Assembly: GCF_009177065.1 (NCBI RefSeq)
Contig: NZ_WEZF01000022.1
Location: 1-64,000 of the forward strand
Direction of reading: 5' to 3'
DNA: 64,000 bases
Origin: Tautonia marina
GTDB taxonomy: Bacteria; Planctomycetota; Planctomycetia; Isosphaerales; Isosphaeraceae
Shown one piece after another: positions 36,994 to 45,073 of this stretch. The stretch's first letter is position 1. Each line of letters opens with the position of its first letter. The notes beneath the pieces were generated by a model that saw nothing but the letters and a program-made list of their open reading frames with translations, ran no database searches and was not told the origin of the DNA. Made by a program: the position numbers and the translations under genes.

Positions 36994-39279
36994 TCAGAAC
37001 CGCTTGCATCCGAAGACCCGGCTGAGCAACTCGCACTTGGGCCGGCAGATTTCGGCCGCGGGCAGAAGGTCGGTCGGGGCACATTGGGCCGAAGCCACAA
37101 CGCTCTTGACCGGCACCTGCGGGGTGGGGCAAACGACCGGCACCACCTCGCAGACCTCAACCGGCACCTGACGGGTGACGGTCCGGGGCACGCAGATCGT
37201 CTTCACGTCAGTGACCTGACGCACGACGGTCTCAGGCACGCAGATCGTCTTCGTGACCGGCACCTGCTTGCAGACCTGGACGGGCACTCGCTTGACGCAA
37301 GGGATCGTCTGAATGTCGCAAACCGTGTAGGGCACGCATCGGGTCCGGACCTCGGGCACCATCTCGCAGATGGTCTGATTGACGACCTTCGTGCGGGTTT
37401 CGGAGACCATCCGGCAGACGGTCACGGGAACCTGTTTGTAGGCCGTCTCGCAGACCGTGCGGCAGACGGTGTAGGGCACCTGCTTGGTGTGGGTCTCCTT
37501 CACCATCCGCACGTGGGTCACCGGAACGGTCTTGTACTGGGTTTCCTTGATCGTCCGGGTGACGGTGTACGGCACCTGGCGGCAGGCCGTTTCCTTGACC
37601 ACCTTGGTCACGGTGGTGGGAACCGTCTGCACAACCTTGTGCGGCACCATGACCGTGGTGGTCACCGGAACCTTTTTGCAAATGCTCCGCGGCACCATGG
37701 TCGTGACCTTGACCGGGACCTGCTTAACACAGGTTCGGGGAACCGTCTGGCAGACGGTGTATGGCACGGTCTTGGTGCGGGTCTCGGAAACCATCCGGCA
37801 GACGGTCACCGGAACCTGTCGAACCCGTTCCTGCGGGACCATGTCGCAGACAGTGTGAGGGACGAGCTTCACCTGGGTTTCGCGGACCATCCGGCAGACG
37901 GACACCGGAACCTGCTCGACCACGCGTTCCTTCACCAGCCGGGTCCGGGTCACCGGAACCTGCTTGCAGATGGTCACGGGGACCTGTCGGCAAACCTGGT
38001 AAGGAACCTGCTTCCGCACGACCTGCGGCACCATGACCGTCCGGGAAACGGTCTGCATGACCGTCTTGGGCACGAAGACCTTCTCGGTGACGACCGAGCC
38101 GGGACTCTGGGCCGATGGAACGACCGCGCCGCCCTTGGCCGGCACCGTGATCCCGGGCACGAACCGGGTGCGGGTGATCCACTCACCACATTCCACCGGG
38201 ACCTGCTCGGTGATGGTCTGGGGGACGGGAACCGTCTCGCAAACCTCTCGGAAGGCCGTCTCGGTGACAGTCTGGTAAATCGTTTCCGAGACGTTCTTGA
38301 AGGTCGTCTCCTGCACCGGCCGGCAGATCTTCCGGGTCCGTGTCTGAAGCACGGTTTCGGTGATCGGACGGCTCACGGTGTAGGGAACTTCCTTCATGAC
38401 CGTTCGCTTGACCGGAACCGTGATCACATCACGGATCGTCTGGAAGGTCGTCTCCTTCACCGGACGGGTGACGGTGTACGGGACGGTCTTGTACGCCGTC
38501 TGCTTGACCGTGTCCATGACCGTGTAGGTTTGCGCCTGCAACACCGTGCGGACCTCCGGAACCGAGATGGTCTCGGTCACGGTTTTGTAGGTCGTGCGGG
38601 GAACAGGCTTCATGACGGTCGTGCAGACAGTTCGCGGAACGACGTGTGTCACCGGCCGTTTGACGACGTACGTCTCGTTCCGGTACCGCGTCTCAGTCAC
38701 GGGGCGGCAGACGGTAATCGGCACCGTCTTGTAGCTCACTTCCTTGACCGGGCGGCAGACGGTGTACGGAACCGTCTTCATGTGCGTCTCGGTAATCGGA
38801 CGCTTGATGGTATAGGGAACGGTCTTCAGGTGCGTCTCGGTGACCGGCCTCATGACGGTGTAAGGCACCGTCTTGGAAACCGTGCGCGTCACCGGCCGCT
38901 GTACCGTGTACTGTTCCTCTCGGAACTCGGTCCGCTGGATCGGTTTCTGGATGGTATAGGGCACCTCCTGGAGGTGCGTTTCGGTGATCGACTGGAGCGT
39001 CGTCACGGTTTGCGGTCGCATCACGGTTTCGTGGACATCACGAACCGAGGTCACCTGCTGGCTTTCAAACACCGTCTCGGTGACAGGTTGCAGTACGGTC
39101 CGACGCCGGACTTCATAGGAAACCGGCCCGGGAAGAATCTCACCACCCATCGGGGCCACAGCCGGCAACCCTTTGCCAGCATGACCATGGCCGACAAACG
39201 CCGCGGCCGGCCGTACAGCCAGCCACGAACCAAGCGGCAACGCAATGAGCGGGATCAAGAGGAGGTATCGCTTCGTCAT
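36994..39279 (-). CDS. Cys-rich YTV-repeat wall protein
   Basis: From ATG 39279 the product is 761 residues: a signal peptide ending near 'RPAAA', then almost entirely short tandem repeats of the type 'KTVPYTV-x-RPV-x-ET' (YTV family, first described in Rhodopirellula). There are roughly fifty repeat strands, and about 30 Cys residues become dense in the C-terminal half ('VPVTVCRMV', 'VPYTVCRTVCETAYKQV'). Planctomycete YTV proteins have been linked to the proteinaceous, disulfide-rich cell wall. A linker with 'PAKGGAVVPSAQSPG' splits the array near residue 390. The repetitive coding sequence keeps the opposite strand open as a long shadow frame. Confidence 0.92.
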   Translation of the reverse strand: MTKRYLLLIPLIALPLGSWLAVRPAAAFVGHGHAGKGLPAVAPMGGEILPGPVSYEVRRRTVLQPVTETVFESQQVTSVRDVHETVMRPQTVTTLQSITETHLQEVPYTIQKPIQRTEFREEQYTVQRPVTRTVSKTVPYTVMRPVTETHLKTVPYTIKRPITETHMKTVPYTVCRPVKEVSYKTVPITVCRPVTETRYRNETYVVKRPVTHVVPRTVCTTVMKPVPRTTYKTVTETISVPEVRTVLQAQTYTVMDTVKQTAYKTVPYTVTRPVKETTFQTIRDVITVPVKRTVMKEVPYTVSRPITETVLQTRTRKICRPVQETTFKNVSETIYQTVTETAFREVCETVPVPQTITEQVPVECGEWITRTRFVPGITVPAKGGAVVPSAQSPGSVVTEKVFVPKTVMQTVSRTVMVPQVVRKQVPYQVCRQVPVTICKQVPVTRTRLVKERVVEQVPVSVCRMVRETQVKLVPHTVCDMVPQERVRQVPVTVCRMVSETRTKTVPYTVCQTVPRTCVKQVPVKVTTMVPRSICKKVPVTTTVMVPHKVVQTVPTTVTKVVKETACRQVPYTVTRTIKETQYKTVPVTHVRMVKETHTKQVPYTVCRTVCETAYKQVPVTVCRMVSETRTKVVNQTICEMVPEVRTRCVPYTVCDIQTIPCVKRVPVQVCKQVPVTKTICVPETVVRQVTDVKTICVPRTVTRQVPVEVCEVVPVVCPTPQVPVKSVVASAQCAPTDLLPAAEICRPKCELLSRVFGCKRF

Positions 39280-39749
39280 GGTCGCTCCGTCAGTTTCTCC
39301 GACGCTCAGAGATGTTTCGGACCCAGACCCTGGAAGGCCGCCAGGCGAGCCCGGGAGGGCATTTCTCAAGGCTCACCCTTTGATTCGGTTCCCCCAATGC
39401 TCTCTCTTGACTGAACGGCCCATTTTCCCCACGCCCCTAAATCGAACGAACCGAACAACTTGCCCATTCGCCACAACCTCGGCCCATTCCCCCCGAATTG
39501 CCGTCTTAATCAGGCGGGACCGCTGAAACCGCGTTCCTGAGTGCGACCGGAGTTCCCCTTCCTGGCGATATCCTCGGCACGAGGGGCGGGGGATGGCCCT
39601 CTCCGGCGGGGGGCAGTAGGCTAGGGGCCTTCAGCAAGATCAAACGAGGGAACCTTTCGTGTCCGAGATCGGTCTGCGGTGGTAAGCGGATCGGGATCGA
39701 GGCGACCTTCGGGGCGTCGGGGTTTCTCGAACGACTAGGGTACGGCTCA
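39280..39749. other. 470-base divergent intergenic region with GCCCATT repeats
   Basis: No gene is recognised between the YTV wall-protein start and the SDR gene start. The heptamer GCCCATT occurs three times in the same orientation, at 39418-39424, 39462-39468 and 39482-39488. The spacings are 44 and 20 bases, about four and two helical turns. These are in the upstream region of the YTV gene and may be operator sites. I could not assign a convincing -35/-10 promoter. Confidence 0.4.
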
Positions 39750-40520
39750 ATGGCGGCAATCGATCGCTTTCGACTTGAGGGACGGGTGGCGTTGATTAGT
39801 GGAGGAGCCCGAGGGCTGGGGCGAGTGATGGCCGAGGCACTGGCCTCGGCCGGCGCCTCGGTTGCGTTGACGGCTCGGGAGCAAGATCGAGCAGATGCCG
39901 TCGCTCGGGAGATCGCTGAATCAACCGGCCAGCAGGTCGTCGGGCTCGCCGTCGAGGTGACGAAGGCCGATCAGGTCGAGGCTGCCGTCGCGGCGACCGT
40001 CGAGCGGTTCGGCAAGCTCGACATCCTGGTCAACAATGCAGGCATCAACATTCGCCGCCCAATCGAACAGCTCGAAGAGTCAGAATGGGATCTCGTCCTT
40101 GACACGAATTTGAAGGGCTCCTGGCTGTTCTGCCGCGCGGCAGTGCCCGTCCTGAAGAAAAACGGCTGGGGACGCATCATCAACGTGTCGAGCATGCTGG
40201 GTGAGATCGGCCTGGCCGAGCGGACCCCCTACTGTTCGAGCAAAGGGGGAATGACCCTGCTGACGAAGACGCTTGCCCTGGAACTGGCCCCGTTCGGGAT
40301 CAATGTCAATGCCCTCTGCCCCGGTCCGTTCGCCACGGAGATCAACCTGCCTCTCCTGAACGATCCGGAGAAAAAGGCCGCGATGGAAGCCAAGGTTCCG
40401 ATCGGCCGGTGGGGTGATCCGGAAGAGCTCGGCCCCGCAGCGGTCTTCCTGGCGTCCGACGCCTCCAGTTACATGACCGGCGCGACCCTCTTTATCGACG
40501 GTGGCTGCACAGCCCAGTAA
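39750..40520 (+). CDS. Short-chain dehydrogenase/reductase
   Basis: This 256-residue classical SDR has the NAD(P)-binding motif 'ISGGARGLGRVMAEALA', 'NNAGINIRRPIEQL', the catalytic Ser in 'NVSSMLGEIG' and the YxxxK pair in 'YCSSKGGM'. 'NALCPGPFATEI' and a C-terminal 'SYMTGATLFIDGG' are also present. It resembles gluconate 5-dehydrogenase and FabG-type enzymes; the substrate cannot be told. No clear Shine-Dalgarno sequence precedes ATG 39750. argJ follows 33 bases later and may be co-transcribed. Confidence 0.9.
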   Translation: MAAIDRFRLEGRVALISGGARGLGRVMAEALASAGASVALTAREQDRADAVAREIAESTGQQVVGLAVEVTKADQVEAAVAATVERFGKLDILVNNAGINIRRPIEQLEESEWDLVLDTNLKGSWLFCRAAVPVLKKNGWGRIINVSSMLGEIGLAERTPYCSSKGGMTLLTKTLALELAPFGINVNALCPGPFATEINLPLLNDPEKKAAMEAKVPIGRWGDPEELGPAAVFLASDASSYMTGATLFIDGGCTAQ

Positions 40521-40553
40521 AACACGGCAGGCGTGGGGCGGAGGAGCATTCTT

Positions 40554-41756
40554 GTGAGCGATTCAACATCATTGGAAATTCCCGCAGGATTTCGAGCCGC
40601 CGGGGTGAAGGCGGGAATCAAGCCGAGTGGGTTACCCGATCTGGCGGTGATCGTGGCCGACTCGACCTGCTCGGCGGCGGGAACGTTTACCACCAACCGG
40701 ATTGCGGCCGCCCCGGTACAGTGGGACCGCGCGATCGTTCCCTCGGAAGCGATTCGGGCCATTGTGATTAACGCCGGAAACGCCAATGCCGCGACCGGAG
40801 CCCAGGGGTTCGAAAACGCGAAACGAACCGCCGAACTGGCCGCGACTCGCCTGAACTGCCAGCCGGAGCACGTCCTGATTGCATCGACAGGAGTGATTGG
40901 CCATCAACTCCCGATGGACCGCATCGAGGCCGGTCTCATCCAGGCCCTCGATGCGGCGACGGACGATCCGAAGGGGTTTCTTGATGCGTCTGAAGCCATC
41001 CTGACCACCGACACCCGACCGAAAATCGTCTCGATGCGTCGGAGGACCGAGACTGGGAAGACCATCCGCCTGCTTGGCCTGGCAAAGGGGGCGGCGATGA
41101 TCGGTCCTCGGATGGCCACGATGCTCGGCTTTCTGATCACCGACGCTCGGGTGCAGATGGGGGCACTCTCCGGAATCCTTCACGACGTGGTCGATGAGAC
41201 ATTCAATTGCATCTCCGTCGAGGGCCACACCAGCACGAATGATTCAGTCTTGATGCTTTCCGGCTCTCGAGGAGAGTTGCCCTTGATGGGTGCCGACCTG
41301 AAGATGTTTGCAGGAATGGTCCGCGACACGTGTGAAAGCCTGGCGCGGATGATCCCAGACGATGGCGAGGGGGCCACGCACCTGATCACCATCGAGGTCA
41401 AGGGATGCCGCGATCGCGAGCAGGCCACCCAAATTGCCCGAGCCGTGGCCGATAGCCCCCTCGTGAAAACCGCCATTCACGGCGCCGACCCGAACTGGGG
41501 ACGGATCGTTTCCGCGGCTGGTTACGCGGGAGTGATGTTCGAAGAATCGGAACTCTCGCTGGAACTTGACGGTGTTCCACTTTATCGCAACGGTGTGCCG
41601 CTCGATTACGACGCCGCCGCCGTCTCGGAGCGAATGAAGGCGAACCGAGAGGTCCGCATCACCCTGACCCTGACGCACGGTGACGCTTCGGCCCGCTTCT
41701 GGACCTGCGACCTGACGGCCGAGTACGTTCGCTTGAATGCCGATTACACGACCTGA
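40554..41756 (+). CDS. argJ: Bifunctional glutamate N-acetyltransferase / ornithine acetyltransferase
   Basis: ArgJ moves the acetyl group from acetylornithine to glutamate, closing the acetyl cycle of arginine synthesis. The 400-residue proenzyme has the self-cleavage site with the nucleophilic Thr in 'KGAAMIGPRMATMLGF', plus 'EGHTSTNDSVLML' and 'IHGADPNWGRIVSAAGYAG'. A GTG start at 40554 is chosen because GGAGGAG lies 7 bases upstream; another GTG at 40533 has no such site. It is separated by about 8.5 kb from argB-argD-argF. Its 3' end overlaps the convergent oxidoreductase by 13 bases. Confidence 0.95.
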   Translation: MSDSTSLEIPAGFRAAGVKAGIKPSGLPDLAVIVADSTCSAAGTFTTNRIAAAPVQWDRAIVPSEAIRAIVINAGNANAATGAQGFENAKRTAELAATRLNCQPEHVLIASTGVIGHQLPMDRIEAGLIQALDAATDDPKGFLDASEAILTTDTRPKIVSMRRRTETGKTIRLLGLAKGAAMIGPRMATMLGFLITDARVQMGALSGILHDVVDETFNCISVEGHTSTNDSVLMLSGSRGELPLMGADLKMFAGMVRDTCESLARMIPDDGEGATHLITIEVKGCRDREQATQIARAVADSPLVKTAIHGADPNWGRIVSAAGYAGVMFEESELSLELDGVPLYRNGVPLDYDAAAVSERMKANREVRITLTLTHGDASARFWTCDLTAEYVRLNADYTT

Positions 41757-43342
41757 GCCCGATCGGCCAGCACACACATCGCCGCGTTCCGACCGTTCAC
41801 CGCCATGACACTGCCGCCGGGATGCGTCCCGGCGCCGCAGAGATAGACCCCCGGCATGGGAGTTCGGCTGAACAGGCGGCGATCCCACATGAACGACGGC
41901 AGACATTCCCCTTGAAAAATATGTCCGCCCGAGAGGCCGACTCGACGTTCGATGTCGGGCGGCCCCAGGACCTCGATCGCTCGCACCACCTCGGGAACAT
42001 TCGAGCAGTGCCGTGCGAGCGAGTCGAGAATCGCGTTGACCACCTCCTCGCGTCGACTGTCCCAATCCCCCTCGGCAAAGGTGTGAGGAACATACTGAGC
42101 GAAGACGCTCATCGTCTGCATTCCTGCGGGAGCAACACTCGGGTCCGCGGTTGTCTGGAAATAGAGTTCCGACCAGAGTCGATCCGGCAACCGTCCGGCA
42201 CGGGCCTGGGCAAACGACGCGGCCCACTCGTCCTTCGTGAGCGGTGTGTTGACCTGGCCTCGATGATGAGGCTCGTCGGTGCCCGGCCGGGCGCGAAAGT
42301 TCGGCAACTCGCTGAGCGCGACGTTGGCCTTGACCGTGCATCCGATCCTCGGGATGGCATCGACCCGATCTCGCCAGGAGGGATCGGCGAGGTTCCCGAG
42401 CATTGCAAGCGTTGATTTCGGATCGGCGTTGGAAACAACCACTGACGTGCAAAGACGTTCACCTGATTCCAGTTCAACTCCCTCACCCGGCACAATCCGG
42501 GCGACGTGCAAACCGCTGACGATGACGGCCCCAGCCTCTCGGGCAGCCTCGGCGATCAGGAAGGAGACCATCCCCATGCCTCCTTCAACATAACCCCAGG
42601 ATCCGGGAATCCCGCCGAGTCGCCCCGATTGGTGATGAAAGTGGATCGAGGCGGTTCCAGGGTCGTGTGGGCTGGCGTTGGTGCCGATCACCCCCTGACC
42701 GAGATAGGCCATTTGAAGGTACTCGGAGCGGAAAAAGCGTTCGACATACTCAACCATCGACCACTCGAACAGCAGTGATCGAGCCTCGGAATCGTTACCG
42801 AGGCGATCCTCAATGACCGCTCGGGACGGTTCCGGATCCAGCCACAAATCCGCGTCATTGGGAGGCCGGAGCGCATCACGAAGCCGTCGCTTGACCTGGG
42901 AAAAGGCTCGGAACCCTTCAAGATCCTCCGGGCAGAGACGGCGGATTTCCGCCTCGCACCGCTCGTCGTCGTCCCAGAGTTGAAGACTCGCCCCATCGTC
43001 AAACGGCACGAACAACCCCGACGTGGCCGGGGTCCAGCGAAGCCCTCGATCGATCAACCTCAGTTCATCCATCACTTTCGGATGCAGCAACCCCAGCAAA
43101 TACGCACAGGGAGACACAGAATAACCTGGCCACGGCTCATGGATCGTACAAGCTCCACCGATCGGATCACGAGCCTCCAGGACCAGAACGTCCATCCCGG
43201 CCCGAGCGAGATAAGCCGCGCACGTCAGCCCATTATGCCCCGCCCCCACGATGATCGCATCCCAGCGTTTCGCGGTCAGTTCGCCGAGCGAAACGTCCTC
43301 GCCCAATCGTCTCCAGGCCGGATGGTTTCGAGAGAACGTCAT
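41744..43342 (-). CDS. CrtI/PYROXD2-like FAD-dependent oxidoreductase
   Basis: This 532-residue flavoprotein has an N-terminal FAD-binding fold ('DAIIVGAGHNGLTCAAYLARAG', 'VLEARDPIGGACTI'). The C-terminal closing motif is 'PGVYLCGAGTHPGGSVMAVNGRNAA', shared by phytoene-desaturase-type enzymes and the PYROXD2 group. It lacks other carotenoid genes nearby, so a pigment role is not supported by context. Its start overlaps the stop of the thiE fusion gene as ATGA, so translation is coupled and the two are probably one transcript. Confidence 0.88.
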   Translation of the reverse strand: MTFSRNHPAWRRLGEDVSLGELTAKRWDAIIVGAGHNGLTCAAYLARAGMDVLVLEARDPIGGACTIHEPWPGYSVSPCAYLLGLLHPKVMDELRLIDRGLRWTPATSGLFVPFDDGASLQLWDDDERCEAEIRRLCPEDLEGFRAFSQVKRRLRDALRPPNDADLWLDPEPSRAVIEDRLGNDSEARSLLFEWSMVEYVERFFRSEYLQMAYLGQGVIGTNASPHDPGTASIHFHHQSGRLGGIPGSWGYVEGGMGMVSFLIAEAAREAGAVIVSGLHVARIVPGEGVELESGERLCTSVVVSNADPKSTLAMLGNLADPSWRDRVDAIPRIGCTVKANVALSELPNFRARPGTDEPHHRGQVNTPLTKDEWAASFAQARAGRLPDRLWSELYFQTTADPSVAPAGMQTMSVFAQYVPHTFAEGDWDSRREEVVNAILDSLARHCSNVPEVVRAIEVLGPPDIERRVGLSGGHIFQGECLPSFMWDRRLFSRTPMPGVYLCGAGTHPGGSVMAVNGRNAAMCVLADRAQVV

Positions 43343-44907
43343 TGCTCAGTGTCCTGCCACTCAACCAGTCGAGCCTTGAACGACTGCGCGGCCAGCCGTG
43401 GTCGATCGGCATGAACCACCGCAGACGACACCGCGATCCGGGTTGCTCCGGCCTCGAGGACCTCGTCCAGATTCTCCTCGGTGATTCCCCCAATCGCAAA
43501 CCAGGGAATCGTGGTTTCCTCAGCGACTTGCCGGACGTAGCTCAGTCCGGCAAAGGCATCAAAATCTTTGGTTCGACTGGGAAAGACTGGACCAACCCCG
43601 AGATAGTTCGCCCCATCTCGGATGGCCGCATCGCGCTGAGAGGGTTCATGTGTCGAAACACCGATCAGCATGTTCGGCCCCACCACGCGGCGAGCATCAC
43701 GCACCGAAAGGTCATCTTGCCCCAGATGAACCCCATCGGCCGACGCGAGCCGGGCCAGGTCTGGCCGATCATTCATGATGAAGCGCACCCCGGCGCGAGC
43801 CGTCAGAATGCGAACCTCTCGCGCTCGCTGGAGGATGACTCGATCGGGGAATCCTTTCTCCCGGTACTGAATCACGTCGGCACCTCCCGCGATCGCCTCC
43901 TCGACAATCCAGGTCAGGTCGCCGAGGGTCGGAAGGCCACCGACCAGGACATACAAACGTGCCTGTTCGAGTGCTCCGCGAGCAACCACGGCGGCCATCA
44001 CGCGCTTCTCAAGCGTATAGACATCATAACGCAAGACTTCGAATCGGCCTGCAAGCCACTGATCGAAGACCTTGGTATACTCTTCCAACGTCCGCAGAGC
44101 TTCGGCGGTCCGTTTGAAATTGGCGATCAAGACAGCCCGAGGATGTTCTCGGGCCCCCTCGTCGCTGGCCATGATGTGGGTGCCGACATCACCCGGCGTG
44201 TCGCGTGCGGTAATCAGCCAATCGGGGTCAAATCCGCGAATCGCGTCGCCGAAGCGGTGCCGGACATCCTTCAACCGTCGGGTCAGACCAGGATCTTCCA
44301 GCACGAATCGCGAGTAATCCTCGATAACCCGCAAACCTTCGCGTGCACGGTTCGCCGATGCGTCGAGAATACGAGCGAGGTCGTTCACTTCTCCGGGATC
44401 GGCCAGCACGGGGGCCGGCAAATCCTCGGACATTGGGATGGGGCCCGACTCCAGCGCGTTGACCCCGGCAATCCGCTCCATCAACAGATCCATCTGGAGC
44501 CCAGCCTCGCTCAGGTGGACCGCAACCGGATCGTTGGAGCCGAGCAATCCGACCAGCAAATGCTCAGTCCCGATGGCTTGCGAGCGATCGAGAGACCGAG
44601 CCCGAATGGTGGCCTCGGTCAGGGTCAAGCGCAGGGAATGGGAATGAGGCAGCCCCCCCCGATCCTCCTCCTCCCCGGTTACCAGCTCCGGTTCGGCCCC
44701 AGGAAGTTCAACCGGCTCCGCAATCGTTCGAAGCTCCTCCAGCGAGATGCCGAACTCGGCAATCATCACCGAGGCCCGGCTCTCGGTTTCCCCGATCAAC
44801 GCGGCCAGGAGATCGATCGGTTCCACAGACTCGGATTGGCGCAGTCGGGCAAGCTGCTCGGCACGTTCGAGAACGCGCTGGGCACCTGCCGTAAATGATT
44901 CCCGCAT
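43339..44907 (-). CDS. thiE: Clp_N-ThiD2-ThiE fusion, thiamine phosphate synthase
   Basis: This 522-residue protein is a three-part fusion. Residues 1-150 hold two Clp repeat-domain motifs ('FTAGAQRVLERAEQLARLRQ' with 'VEPIDLLAALI', then 'TEATIRARSLDRSQAIGTEH' with 'LLVGLLG'), as in ClpC/ClpB N-domains. Residues about 178-302 are ThiD2 ('ILDASANRAREGLRVIEDYS'), linked to HMP-phosphate phosphorylation. Residues about 315-515 are ThiE with 'VIQYREK', 'FIMNDRPDLA', 'DGVHLGQDD', 'GVGPVFPSRTK' and 'WFAIGGI'. ThiE joins HMP-PP and thiazole phosphate. ThiD2-ThiE fusions are known; the Clp_N addition is the odd part. No AAA+ ATPase domain is present. Confidence 0.92.
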   Translation of the reverse strand: MRESFTAGAQRVLERAEQLARLRQSESVEPIDLLAALIGETESRASVMIAEFGISLEELRTIAEPVELPGAEPELVTGEEEDRGGLPHSHSLRLTLTEATIRARSLDRSQAIGTEHLLVGLLGSNDPVAVHLSEAGLQMDLLMERIAGVNALESGPIPMSEDLPAPVLADPGEVNDLARILDASANRAREGLRVIEDYSRFVLEDPGLTRRLKDVRHRFGDAIRGFDPDWLITARDTPGDVGTHIMASDEGAREHPRAVLIANFKRTAEALRTLEEYTKVFDQWLAGRFEVLRYDVYTLEKRVMAAVVARGALEQARLYVLVGGLPTLGDLTWIVEEAIAGGADVIQYREKGFPDRVILQRAREVRILTARAGVRFIMNDRPDLARLASADGVHLGQDDLSVRDARRVVGPNMLIGVSTHEPSQRDAAIRDGANYLGVGPVFPSRTKDFDAFAGLSYVRQVAEETTIPWFAIGGITEENLDEVLEAGATRIAVSSAVVHADRPRLAAQSFKARLVEWQDTEQ

Positions 44908-45073
44908 GGTCTCCCTCGCACTCGGTCCGGCAGGCCCGCCTCCGCGACGGGGCCTCCCTACGTCCCTTCTACTGTACGCAATCAGGGTCGTGCGACGGAA
45001 CGAGATTGAACGTTCGCAGGAACGCCGTCATCATCGGCCGCCATGCGGAACGGATCATCTTCTCTGACACGCG

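Noticed and set aside
36934-39414. Uninterrupted plus-strand reading frame of about 826 codons opposite the YTV wall gene
   Set aside because: Its translation is His/Asp/Gly/Arg-rich and mirrors the complementary repeats. The minus strand has a signal peptide, the YTV motif and a terminator, so the plus frame is a shadow kept open by repeat codon usage.
41744-43342. Phytoene desaturase (carotenoid gene crtI)
   Set aside because: Only the FAD fold and C-terminal motif match; no crtB, crtY or other pigment gene is nearby and the closest architecture is the PYROXD2 group.
44908-45073. GTAGGGA and CCTGAT fragments upstream of thiE, reminiscent of a TPP riboswitch
   Set aside because: The conserved CTGAGA and the TAATGCCAGCG segment are missing and the spacing is wrong, so I do not call a THI element.
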